Positions 7,566-16,296 of a DNA stretch of 64,000 nt are shown here, piece by piece. The position numbers were made by a program, and so were the translations under genes. The stretch spans positions 1,612,001 to 1,676,000 of the forward strand of contig NZ_CP113975.1 of NCBI RefSeq assembly GCF_026870155.1, read 5' to 3'. The DNA comes from Flavobacterium marginilacus. Lineage in GTDB: Bacteria; Bacteroidota; Bacteroidia; Flavobacteriales; Flavobacteriaceae. The notes under the pieces are model-generated. The model was given only the letters and a program-made list of their open reading frames with translations. It did no database searches and had not been told where the DNA came from. Numbering within the stretch: position 1 is the first letter of the stretch; every line of letters starts with the position of its first letter.

Positions 7566-9986
7566 ATGACTATTAAAAAGCTCGCATTACCAATTCTTAT
7601 TTTTTCCTGCTTATCAGCTTTTAGCCAGATATCGTTTGGGGATTCAAAAAAAATTAATGACAACTGGAAGTTTACGCTGGAGGATGCTTCGGGTGCACAA
7701 AACACTACATACGATGATGCTAAATGGGAATCAGTAAATGTTCCTCATGACTGGAGCGTGAAGGGGAGATTGAGTCCAACTTTGGCGAGCTGTCAAGGTT
7801 ATCTTCCCGGAGGAATTGGATGGTACAGAAAATCATTGAATATTCCTCAAAATAAGAAAGGCGAAAAAGTCTATTTATATTTTGAAGGTGTGTATAATCG
7901 AAGCGAAGTTTTTATTAACGGTCATTCTTTAGGAAAACGCCCTAACGGATATATTTCTTTTGCTTATGATGCGACTCCTTTTGTGAAATATGGAGAAGAT
8001 AATATCATTGCTGTACGTGTTGATCACAGTAAGAGTGCCGATTCCCGCTGGTATTCAGGATCAGGAATTTATCGTAATGTATGGTTAGTTTATTCAAATC
8101 CGGTGCATATTGCACAATGGGGTGTTTATACCTATCCAGAAGTTGCTAATGGAACTGGGACTTTGAATGTTGAAGTAGCTTTGGAAAACGGTTCATCTGC
8201 AAAAGCAAACCTTACAGTTGTCAATGAACTTTTAGACAACAGCGGAAAAACAGTTGCCAAAAGTTCTCAAAAAGTGCTTGTTGATGCCAACAAAGAAAAC
8301 AAAACGGCTGTCAAAATAAATGTAAAAAATCCTCAATTATGGGATTTAGAACACCCAAATCTGTATCAGTTAAAAACAACTATTCTAAAGGATGGGAAAA
8401 CAGTCGATAAAACAGTTACATCAACAGGTTTTAGAAATTTTACATTCGATGCCAATAAAGGTTTTGCTTTGAATGGTAAATGGATGAAAATGAAAGGAGT
8501 TTGTCTGCACCATGACGCTGGAGTTTTAGGATCTGCAGTACCAAGAGAGGTTTTGAAAACCAGATTGATTACTTTAAAAGAAATAGGCGTAAACGCTATT
8601 CGTACAAGCCACAATCCTCAGGCACCAGATTTTTATGCTCTTTGTGATGAATTAGGAATCTTAGTTCTTAATGAAGCATATGATGAGTGGGAATTTCCAA
8701 AACGTAAATGGTTAACAGGATGGAATGTAGGAACTCCAGGTTTTGAAGGTTCTAATGATATTTTTGTTGAATGGGGTGAGAAAGATTTAGAAGACATGGT
8801 ACGCCGTGACCGCAATCATCTTTCTGTTTTTGGATGGAGTATTGGTAACGAAGTTGATTATCCAAATGACCCATATTCACACCCTGTTCTGGATAATGGA
8901 AAAGACGGCTTTGGACAAGCCAATTATGGCGGTTACAAAAAAGATGCACCAGATGCAATGCGTCTTGGCGGTATAGCCAAACGTCTTGTAGCAGCTGTGA
9001 AAAAATATGATAAATCCCGTCCTACAACAGCAGGCCTTGCAGGTGTTGCAATGTCTAACGAAACAGAATATCCAGGAGCTTTAGATATCACAGGATATAA
9101 TTACACAGAAAGCAAATATGGTTCGGATCACAAAAAATATCCTAACAGAGTGATTTTTGGAAGTGAGAATGTTCATGATATGGCACCATGGCTGGCAGTA
9201 AAAAATAACGAACATATATTTGGACAGTTTTTATGGACAGGTATTGATTATTTAGGTGAATCGAATGCTTGGCCATCAAGAGGATTCTATTCTGGATTGG
9301 TAGATCTTGCCGGAATTATTAAGCCAAGAGGATATTTCCGTCAGTCATTATGGTCAGAGAAACCAATGATTTATGCAGGAACATACATCAGCAATAATGA
9401 AAAAGAACTTTCTAAAGATGCTTGGCCTATCTGGAATAATTACAATGAAGGCCAGATCATCAGAGTGGTTTGTTACACTAATGCAGCCAAAGCCCGCTTA
9501 GAATTAAACGGAAAAGTTATTGGTGAAGAAAAGAAATACGACGAAAATACAGGCGTGATTTATTGGGATGTTCCTTTTACTCCGGGTAAATTAGAAGCAA
9601 TAGGACTTAGCGATGATAACAAGGTTGTAAGCAGATATTCAATTGTTTCTTCTCAGCAGCCGTATGCTTTGGTGGTTAATGAAAAAAATATCACTGTTAA
9701 TAAAGATGGCGTTGCCAAAGTGATCGTTCAGGTATTGGATGAAAAAGGACTGCCTGTAATACTTTCTGATAATGAAATTATCTGCGCAGTGAGCGGTTCA
9801 GGTACTTTATTAGGATTGGAAGCTGGAAATAACAGCGATATGGGTGATTATACTGATAATGTTCAGAGAGCATTTCACGGACATCTTGTTGCTTACATTC
9901 AGTCAACAGGAGGCAGTGAGCCTATAAAAGTTAATTTTACCAGCACTTGGTTGAAACCAGCAGAGGTTACTATTCAGGTAAAATAA
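7566..9986 (+). CDS. GH2-family beta-galactosidase-like enzyme
   Basis: 806 residues with a signal peptide ending around A-F-S-Q. GH2 layout: jelly-roll sugar-binding domain (about 25-180, with VPHDWSV and GGIGWYRK motifs), an immunoglobulin-like domain (about 190-290), a TIM barrel (about 295-600) with GVCLHHDAG and IRTSHNP, acid/base Glu429 in SIGNEVD and nucleophile Glu534 in FGSENVHD, then a DUF4982-like domain (about 625-690) and a C-terminal Ig-like domain. This architecture is common in Bacteroidota exo-beta-galactosidases and related enzymes. The galactosidase call is by family; glucuronidase or mannosidase activity cannot be excluded. It is the last gene of the first enzyme run and is followed by a hairpin. 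Confidence 0.88.
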   Translation: MTIKKLALPILIFSCLSAFSQISFGDSKKINDNWKFTLEDASGAQNTTYDDAKWESVNVPHDWSVKGRLSPTLASCQGYLPGGIGWYRKSLNIPQNKKGEKVYLYFEGVYNRSEVFINGHSLGKRPNGYISFAYDATPFVKYGEDNIIAVRVDHSKSADSRWYSGSGIYRNVWLVYSNPVHIAQWGVYTYPEVANGTGTLNVEVALENGSSAKANLTVVNELLDNSGKTVAKSSQKVLVDANKENKTAVKINVKNPQLWDLEHPNLYQLKTTILKDGKTVDKTVTSTGFRNFTFDANKGFALNGKWMKMKGVCLHHDAGVLGSAVPREVLKTRLITLKEIGVNAIRTSHNPQAPDFYALCDELGILVLNEAYDEWEFPKRKWLTGWNVGTPGFEGSNDIFVEWGEKDLEDMVRRDRNHLSVFGWSIGNEVDYPNDPYSHPVLDNGKDGFGQANYGGYKKDAPDAMRLGGIAKRLVAAVKKYDKSRPTTAGLAGVAMSNETEYPGALDITGYNYTESKYGSDHKKYPNRVIFGSENVHDMAPWLAVKNNEHIFGQFLWTGIDYLGESNAWPSRGFYSGLVDLAGIIKPRGYFRQSLWSEKPMIYAGTYISNNEKELSKDAWPIWNNYNEGQIIRVVCYTNAAKARLELNGKVIGEEKKYDENTGVIYWDVPFTPGKLEAIGLSDDNKVVSRYSIVSSQQPYALVVNEKNITVNKDGVAKVIVQVLDEKGLPVILSDNEIICAVSGSGTLLGLEAGNNSDMGDYTDNVQRAFHGHLVAYIQSTGGSEPIKVNFTSTWLKPAEVTIQVK

Positions 9987-10048
9987 CCAGCAGAATTTTG
10001 AATAGTTTTCTAAGAAATTAAAAATAAGTTTCAGTTTTGTTAATTAGT

Positions 10049-10081
10049 AAAAGCTGTTTCTCATATGAGGAGCAGCTTTTA
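10049..10081 (+). terminator. Hairpin after the GH2 gene
   Basis: AAAAGCTG (10049-10056) pairs with CAGCTTTT (10073-10080); the loop contains the palindrome TCATATGA. The downstream T-run is short, so termination may be partial. Confidence 0.5.
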
Positions 10082-10128
10082 TGTTTTCTAATTGTAAATA
10101 GAAATCAAAAACATTCTATTCACTTTAT

Positions 10129-10136
10129 TATATTTG
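10129..10136 (+). promoter_or_regulatory. Bacteroidota -7 box for the TPR/HTH regulator
   Basis: TATATTTG matches the TAnnTTTG -7 consensus of the Bacteroidota sigma factor and sits 29 bp before the TTG start at 10166. No good -33 TTG is seen at the expected distance, so this is a motif call only. Confidence 0.4.
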
Positions 10137-10165
10137 TAATCCATATCATTTAGCCATTATTCAGT

Positions 10166-11803
10166 TTGAAAAATTACCTGCTTTTTTTTTTACTTACAAT
10201 AAGTTATTCGGGTTATTCATCGGAGGCTGATTCTATTTTTGATAAGTTAAATGATGCTTTAAAAAATAAATCGAAATATGTTCAAGTAAAGGAGCAGCGC
10301 ATTCTGAATTTCAAAAAAATTAAATCCGAAGATCTATCGAAGGAACAGGAATACAATTACAACAAAACGTTATATGCTGAATACCAAAAATTCGATTCTG
10401 ATTCTGCAATTTTATATGTCAAAAAAAATCTTGTAATTGCAGCAGAACTGCAAAATAAAGCTTTTTCGGATTTAGCTAAACTGCAATTGGCCAACCTATA
10501 TTCTTCATCTGGAAAATACCGTGAATCGGAAGCTATTTTGAAAAGCATCAATAAGAAAACATTGACCAAATCACTGCTTCCAAATTATTATATGGTGTAT
10601 CGGGAATTTTTCGAGCATTATAACGCAAATAGCAGAAGCAGAGAATATATTGAACAAATAGGAAAATATAGAGACTCTTTGTTAGGGGTATTAAATCCTC
10701 GAACATTGGAGTTTAAAATTAACCAGGCACAGAAAAATGTTTTCAATAAAAAATATACTCTTGCCCTAAAACAATTATCGGTTTTATTAGAAAATACAAA
10801 AGAGGAAGATTCGCAGTACGCGATGATTACGTACCTTTTTGGTAAAATTTATGAAACTACGAAGCAGTTAGAACTAAGGAAAAAATATTATGCGCTTTCT
10901 GCTGCTGCAGATATTAAAAATGCTATAAAAGACAATGCTTCACTTCAGGAATTGGCATTGGTTTTTTACGAAATTGGCGATGTTGATATGGCTTATAAGC
11001 TCACTCAGTCGGCAATTGAAGACGCACTTTACTGCAATGTTCAGTTTCGAACACTGTTAATGTCTGAAATTTATTCGATTATAAATACCGCTTATTTAGA
11101 AAGAGAAGCCCAAAGAAAAAGCGAATTGCAGATATACCTTTTGTGCATTAGTTTACTTTCGGTGTTTCTGATCTTGGCTGTGATTTATGTTTCTCGACAA
11201 ATGAAAAAAGTATCCAGAATTCGTGGAGAACTTTTTGCGACAAGCCAAAAATTAGCCGAGTTAAACAAGGATATTACAGAAACAAACAGCCAGCTGCAGG
11301 AACGAAATGCCCAATTATCTGAATCCAATCATATTAAAGAAGAATATATTGCACATTTTTTCAGTCTGTGCTCCAGTTATATCAATAAATTAGAAAATTA
11401 CCGTGTTATTCTAAACAAAAAAGCAGCACTCAAACAGTTTGATGAAATTTTCAAGATGCTGAAATCGACTACTCTGGTTGAAAAAGAACTGGAAGAACTG
11501 TATGAGAACTTTGATGTAATTTTTCTAAATCTGTATCCGACTTTTGTAAAAGACTTTAATGCATTACTCATCAGTGAAGAACAGGTTGTATTGAAGCAGG
11601 GAGAATTGCTGAATACTGAACTCCGCATCTTTGCATTAATCCGTCTTGGGATAACAGACAGCGTAAAAATCGCAGCATTTCTTCGTTACTCTTTAAGCAC
11701 GATTTATAACTATCGGACCAAAGCCCGGAATAAAGCCGCTGTCTCTCGAAATGATTTTGAGGAAAGAGTTATGAAAATTGGATTATTACCTTCGAAAGGC
11801 TGA
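10166..11803 (+). CDS. Membrane-anchored TPR/coiled-coil/HTH regulator (DUF6377-like)
   Basis: 545 residues from a TTG start. Signal peptide in about the first 18 residues; TPR-like helical repeats from about 60 to 300; one transmembrane helix at about 320-343 (IYLLCISLLSVFLILAVIYV); a coiled coil at about 350-395; and a C-terminal helix-turn-helix at about 485-525 (LRIFALIRLGI, then an SLSTIYNYRTKARNKA recognition helix). The layout puts TPRs in the periplasm and the DNA-binding end in the cytoplasm. This is the DUF6377 type of one-component regulator found beside Bacteroidota glycan genes. It probably senses a sugar signal and controls the GH30/GH43/GH2 genes or the GH3 gene that follows. 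The ligand and the targets are inference. Confidence 0.75.
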   Translation: MKNYLLFFLLTISYSGYSSEADSIFDKLNDALKNKSKYVQVKEQRILNFKKIKSEDLSKEQEYNYNKTLYAEYQKFDSDSAILYVKKNLVIAAELQNKAFSDLAKLQLANLYSSSGKYRESEAILKSINKKTLTKSLLPNYYMVYREFFEHYNANSRSREYIEQIGKYRDSLLGVLNPRTLEFKINQAQKNVFNKKYTLALKQLSVLLENTKEEDSQYAMITYLFGKIYETTKQLELRKKYYALSAAADIKNAIKDNASLQELALVFYEIGDVDMAYKLTQSAIEDALYCNVQFRTLLMSEIYSIINTAYLEREAQRKSELQIYLLCISLLSVFLILAVIYVSRQMKKVSRIRGELFATSQKLAELNKDITETNSQLQERNAQLSESNHIKEEYIAHFFSLCSSYINKLENYRVILNKKAALKQFDEIFKMLKSTTLVEKELEELYENFDVIFLNLYPTFVKDFNALLISEEQVVLKQGELLNTELRIFALIRLGITDSVKIAAFLRYSLSTIYNYRTKARNKAAVSRNDFEERVMKIGLLPSKG

Positions 11804-11999
11804 TTTTGATTGTAAAAGCACTACTTTTTTTAATCTTATTTTTGTTTTAATCATTTGTTTTTCAGTGTTTTGGTTTTTTATTTCACTACTTTTTTTGTTT
11901 AAAAATCCTACACATACTATTACGTTTTAGTTTTACAATATTATTAGGAAATGCTAAAATGTCCTGATAGTATTTTAATGATTTAATAAATTATGTGGT

Positions 12000-14216
12000 A
12001 TGTTTAAAAATGTTAAAACGATTGTTTTTTTACTATTATTAGGTTCATTCGGAGTGAATGCACAAAATAAAGTTCCAGTTTATCTTGACGATAAAAAACC
12101 TATTAATGAACGTGTAGAAGATGCACTTTCTAAAATGACAACTGAAGAAAAAATTGCGATGATTCATGCGCAGTCAAAATTCAGTTCGCCAGGTGTTCCG
12201 CGTCTGGGAATTCCAGAAAACTGGATGACTGACGGACCGCATGGAATTCGTACCGAAGTAAAATGGGACGAATGGGATCAGGCAGGCTGGACAAATGATT
12301 CGTGTATTGCATTTCCTGCACTTACTGCTTTATCTGCCACATGGAATAAGGAAATGGCTTCTTTATATGGAAAATCAATTGGTGAGGAAGCACGTTTCCG
12401 AAATAAAAATGTATTGTTAGGACCAGGCGTAAATATTTATAGAACACCATTAAACGGCCGTAACTTCGAATATATGGGCGAAGATCCTTTTCTTACTTCA
12501 AAAATGGTTGTGCCTTATATTAAAGGGGTGCAGTCAAACGGAGTTGCAGCCTGCGTAAAACATTTTGCTTTAAATAATCAGGAGACAAACCGCAATGCCG
12601 TAAACGTAAATGTTGATGACCGTGCGCTGTATGAAATTTATCTGCCGGCATTTAAAGCAGCTGTTCAGGAAGGTGATGCTTGGGCTATTATGGGATCGTA
12701 CAACAGATACAAAGGGCAGCACTGCTGTCATAATGAGTTTTTGTTAAATAATATTCTCCGCGGCGAATGGGGATTCAAAGGAGTTGTAATCTCAGACTGG
12801 GGAGGAGTTCACGATACCAATCAAGCGATTCATAATGGTCTGGATATGGAATTTGGTTCTTGGACTAATGGACTTTCATGGGGAACAAGCAATGCGTATG
12901 ATAACTATTATCTGGCAAAACCATATTCAACGATGATTGCTAAAGGGGAAATCGGAACAAAAGAATTAGATGAAAAAGTGCGCCGTATTCTGCGTTTATC
13001 GTTCTTGACTACGATGAATAGAGAAAGACCTTTTGGATCATTTGGAACAAAAGAACATGCCGAGGCTGGTTTAAAAATCGCTGAAGAAGGAATTGTACTG
13101 CTTCAGAACAAAAATAATATTCTGCCGATTGACTTGAATAAAACCAAGAAAATTGCTGTCATTGGAGAAAATGCGATCAAGATGATGACTGTTGGCGGAG
13201 GAAGTTCTTCGCTTAAAGCAAAATACGAAGTATTGCCTCTTGACGGATTAAAGAAGAGAATTGGCAGCCAGGTAGCAATTGTTTACGCTCGCGGCTACGT
13301 AGGAGATCCGACTAGTAAGTATAATGGAGTTGCTGCAAAAGTTAGTTTAGAAGACAAACGTTCTCCAGCAGAATTAACCGCCGAAGCTTTAAAAGCGGCG
13401 AAAGATGCTGATGTAGTTTTATTTTTCGGAGGCTTGAATAAAAGCGATCATCAGGACGCCGAAGGAGAGGATCGTAAAGGCTTAGAACTGCCATACAATC
13501 AGGATAAACTAATCAGTGAATTGGTTAAGGTAAATAAAAATGTGGTTTTTGTAAATATTTCGGGAAATGCGGTGGCTATGCCATGGGTAAATGAAGTTCC
13601 CGGAATTGTGCAGGGATGGTTTTTAGGAACTGAGGCAGGTACAGCTTTGGCTAAAGTTCTGGCTGGAGATGTGAATCCATCTGGAAAGCTGACATTTACT
13701 TTCCCGGTTAAATTAAATGATAACGGAGCACATGCTTTAGGACAATTCCCAGGCGGTGACGAAGTAACTTATAAAGAAGGAATTTTTGTCGGGTACCGCT
13801 GGGCTGAAAAGCAAAAGATAAAACCATTGTTCCCTTTTGGCCACGGCTTAAGTTACACGACTTTTGAGTATGGTAAAGTAACTGCAGATAAAAAGCAATT
13901 GTCAAGCGGAGACCAGATTACATTTTCGGTTAAAGTAAAAAATACAGGAAACCGCGATGGGGCTGAAATTGTTCAGCTTTATATCAGTGATTTAAAATCG
14001 TCTTTGGTTCGTCCGATAAAAGAATTAAAAGGTTTTGAGAAAATTTCGCTTAAAGCGGGCGAAGAAAAAACGGTAACTTTTACTGTTGACAAAACTGCCC
14101 TAAGTTTCTTTGACGATAAAAAACACGAGTGGGTTGCCGAGCCTGGAGCTTTTGAAGCTTTAATTGGAGCATCATCTGCAGATATAAAATCTAAAGTGAG
14201 TTTTTCACTTCAATAG
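12000..14216 (+). CDS. GH3-family beta-glucosidase-like enzyme
   Basis: 738 residues; signal peptide ends at V-N-A-Q (about 22). N-terminal (beta/alpha)8 domain with substrate-contact motifs (WMTDGPHGIR; GRNFEYMGEDP; CVKHFALNNQE) and nucleophile Asp266 in VVISDWGG. The alpha/beta sandwich starts at about 375 (KIAVIGENA) and supplies the acid/base, and a fibronectin-III-like domain follows (about 635-730). All GH3 domains are complete. Family members release terminal glucose, xylose or arabinose, and the DWGGVHD context is typical of beta-glucosidases and close relatives. It has its own leader of nearly 200 bp and a terminator behind it, so it is probably a separate transcript from the regulator. 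Confidence 0.85.
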   Translation: MFKNVKTIVFLLLLGSFGVNAQNKVPVYLDDKKPINERVEDALSKMTTEEKIAMIHAQSKFSSPGVPRLGIPENWMTDGPHGIRTEVKWDEWDQAGWTNDSCIAFPALTALSATWNKEMASLYGKSIGEEARFRNKNVLLGPGVNIYRTPLNGRNFEYMGEDPFLTSKMVVPYIKGVQSNGVAACVKHFALNNQETNRNAVNVNVDDRALYEIYLPAFKAAVQEGDAWAIMGSYNRYKGQHCCHNEFLLNNILRGEWGFKGVVISDWGGVHDTNQAIHNGLDMEFGSWTNGLSWGTSNAYDNYYLAKPYSTMIAKGEIGTKELDEKVRRILRLSFLTTMNRERPFGSFGTKEHAEAGLKIAEEGIVLLQNKNNILPIDLNKTKKIAVIGENAIKMMTVGGGSSSLKAKYEVLPLDGLKKRIGSQVAIVYARGYVGDPTSKYNGVAAKVSLEDKRSPAELTAEALKAAKDADVVLFFGGLNKSDHQDAEGEDRKGLELPYNQDKLISELVKVNKNVVFVNISGNAVAMPWVNEVPGIVQGWFLGTEAGTALAKVLAGDVNPSGKLTFTFPVKLNDNGAHALGQFPGGDEVTYKEGIFVGYRWAEKQKIKPLFPFGHGLSYTTFEYGKVTADKKQLSSGDQITFSVKVKNTGNRDGAEIVQLYISDLKSSLVRPIKELKGFEKISLKAGEEKTVTFTVDKTALSFFDDKKHEWVAEPGAFEALIGASSADIKSKVSFSLQ

Positions 14217-14245
14217 ATTCATTTATTTCTAAGGTGGTTGGTTGC

Positions 14246-14279
14246 AAAGCTGTAATTGTAAAAGTTGCAGCTTTTTAAA
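14246..14279 (+). terminator. Terminator after the GH3 gene
   Basis: AAAGCTGTAA (14246-14255) pairs with TTGCAGCTTT (14265-14274) with one G-U pair, followed by a T-run. Confidence 0.6.
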
Positions 14280-14297
14280 ATTAAATTTTTATTTTTT

Positions 14298-14359
14298 ACC
14301 ATTAAGGTATTAAGTATCATTAAGTCATAAAGGCTTTATTTCCTTAATCTCTTAATGGT
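14298..14359. repeat. Palindromic intergenic repeat
   Basis: ACCATTAAG (14298-14306) and CTTAATGGT (14351-14359) are perfect inverted arms around a spacer that itself repeats ATTAAG. It lies just after a terminator and before the DUF1349 gene. It looks like an interspersed palindromic repeat rather than a terminator, because no U-tract follows. Confidence 0.45.
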
Positions 14360-14400
14360 TTAAAAAGAAAACACTTTTATTGTTTTAAAATTTAAATAAC

Positions 14401-15051
14401 ATGAAAAAAATAGTATTATTTGCAGTTGTCTGTTTGTCATTGCAAAATCTTTCTGCTCAAAGTTTAAACAAAATGCAATGGTTTAACGAACCTGAAAAGT
14501 GGGAAATAAAAAACAATGCATTGATTATGAATGTTACTGCCAACAGTGATTACTGGCGGATTTCACATTATGGATTTACCGTTGATGATGCCCCTTTTTA
14601 TTATGCAGATTATGGTGGAGAGTTTGAAGCAAAAGTGAAATTAACAGGAGATTATAAAGCTCGTTTTGATCAAATGGGATTAATGATTCGGGTTGATGAA
14701 AAAAACTATATTAAAACCGGAGTTGAATTTGTAGACGGAAAATTTAACATCAGTACTGTCGTAACGCATGATAAAAGCGATTGGAGCGTAACAGCTCTGG
14801 AAAAAGCACCGCCTTTTGTTTGGATTAAAGTCGTAAGAAGATTAGATGCTGTTGAAGTCTTTTTTTCGTATGACGATAAAACATATATCATGACGAGAAA
14901 TTCTCCGTTACAAGATAACAAGCCTGTAATGGTCGGTTTAATGGCAGCTTCACCCGACGGAAAAGGTTTTGAAGCCAAGTTCGAAAACTTCTCTGTAAAA
15001 CATTTGCCAGACCAGCGCAGGACGGAATGGCTTAAAAATCACCAAGAGTAA
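14401..15051 (+). CDS. Secreted DUF1349 (concanavalin-like) protein
   Basis: 216 residues with a signal peptide ending at L-S-A-Q (about 20). The body is one beta-sandwich domain of the DUF1349 type, with W-x-x-E-P-x-x-W-E near the start, an M-G-L-M-I-R strand with the following D-E-K-N-Y-I-K-T-G-V-E, and a V-M-V-G-L-M-A-A-S-P strand near the end. DUF1349 proteins have a concanavalin-A-like fold; some are attached to glycosidases, but a catalytic function has not been assigned with certainty. Location beside the GH3 gene suggests carbohydrate binding in the periplasm or at the surface, which is inference. Confidence 0.8.
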   Translation: MKKIVLFAVVCLSLQNLSAQSLNKMQWFNEPEKWEIKNNALIMNVTANSDYWRISHYGFTVDDAPFYYADYGGEFEAKVKLTGDYKARFDQMGLMIRVDEKNYIKTGVEFVDGKFNISTVVTHDKSDWSVTALEKAPPFVWIKVVRRLDAVEVFFSYDDKTYIMTRNSPLQDNKPVMVGLMAASPDGKGFEAKFENFSVKHLPDQRRTEWLKNHQE

Positions 15052-15145
15052 TTTTAATTATTGATTGTTAATGATATAATGAAATGTTTGTATTTTGCAG
15101 TTACCATTAATCATTAACAATCAATTATCAACAATCAACTATTTT

Positions 15146-16279
15146 ATGACAGATATTAAACCCAAAAAACATTATGAAATTCTAGACGGTTTACGTGGAG
15201 TAGCCGCAATTTTAGTCGTTGCTTTTCATATTTTTGAAGCGTTTAACGGCGGAAACCGTTTCAAACAGATTATCAATCATGGCTATCTGGCTGTGGATTT
15301 CTTTTTTCTTTTATCAGGATTTGTTGTTGCGTATGCATACGATGACCGCTGGGGAAAAATGACACAATGGGAGTTTTATAAACGGCGTTTGATCCGCTTG
15401 CAGCCGATGGTTATTATGGGAATGATTATCGGAGCCATTTTCTATTATTTTCAGGCTTCGGATATTTTGTTCCCGATGATTGCCAAAATGGAAGTCTGGA
15501 AATTGATTCTGACGATGGTTATTGGTTTCACATTGCTTCCAATTCCGCCGTCTCTGGAGATCAGGGGCTGGGGCGAAATGCATCCGCTGGATGGTCCTGC
15601 GTGGTCGCTGTTTTTTGAATATATAGCCAATATTTTATACGCATTAATTTTTAGAAAATTCTCTAACAAAGTGCTTTCTGTTTTTGTTTTGATTTTTGCC
15701 GGAATACTTGTCAATTATACTGTTTTTGGTTCAAAAGGCGATGTAATCGGCGGATGGTCATTGAATTTAGAACAGATGAATATTGGGTTTACCCGTTTGT
15801 TGTATCCGTTTTTTGCAGGAATTCTGCTTTCCCGTTTAGGAAAACTAATTCATGTAAAGGGGGCTTTCTGGGTCTGCAGTTTATTGATTGCAATTGGTCT
15901 TAGTGTGCCAAGAATTGGAGACGAAAACAGTTTATGGATGAATGGATTATATGAATCTTTCTGTATTATTCTTGTTTTTCCTCTAATTGTTTCAATTGGT
16001 GCAGGAGGCGAAATTAAAAACCCGTTTTCCCTTAAAATATGCAAGCTGTTAGGAGATATTTCATATCCAATTTATATCACGCATTATCCGCTCGTTTATT
16101 GGTATACCGCTTGGGTTGTAGACAATAAAGTTTCGCTGGAAAATGGTTATGTATTAGGTATAGGAGTTTTAATTGCAAGTATTCTAATAGCTTATTTGTG
16201 TTTGAAATTATACGATGAACCTGTACGCAATTGGCTTCAGAACAAATTTCAAAAGAAGAAACCTGTTGCAGTAGAATAA
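15146..16279 (+). CDS. Acyltransferase family 3 (OafA/NodX-type) membrane protein
   Basis: 377 residues from ATG 15146; a TTG 51 bp upstream would add a non-hydrophobic tail without support. The N-terminus has LDGLRG (13-18) and the conserved His28 in VVAFHIFE, both diagnostic of acyltransferase-3 proteins, which move acyl groups (often O-acetyl) from the cytoplasm onto sugars. About ten hydrophobic segments follow. The family modifies cell-surface polysaccharides or exported glycans. The acceptor is unknown. The IS1182-type element begins 17 bp after its stop, so the gene keeps its whole reading frame but has lost its native downstream region. Confidence 0.85.
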   Translation: MTDIKPKKHYEILDGLRGVAAILVVAFHIFEAFNGGNRFKQIINHGYLAVDFFFLLSGFVVAYAYDDRWGKMTQWEFYKRRLIRLQPMVIMGMIIGAIFYYFQASDILFPMIAKMEVWKLILTMVIGFTLLPIPPSLEIRGWGEMHPLDGPAWSLFFEYIANILYALIFRKFSNKVLSVFVLIFAGILVNYTVFGSKGDVIGGWSLNLEQMNIGFTRLLYPFFAGILLSRLGKLIHVKGAFWVCSLLIAIGLSVPRIGDENSLWMNGLYESFCIILVFPLIVSIGAGGEIKNPFSLKICKLLGDISYPIYITHYPLVYWYTAWVVDNKVSLENGYVLGIGVLIASILIAYLCLKLYDEPVRNWLQNKFQKKKPVAVE

Positions 16280-16296
16280 ATGGATGCAGATATAAT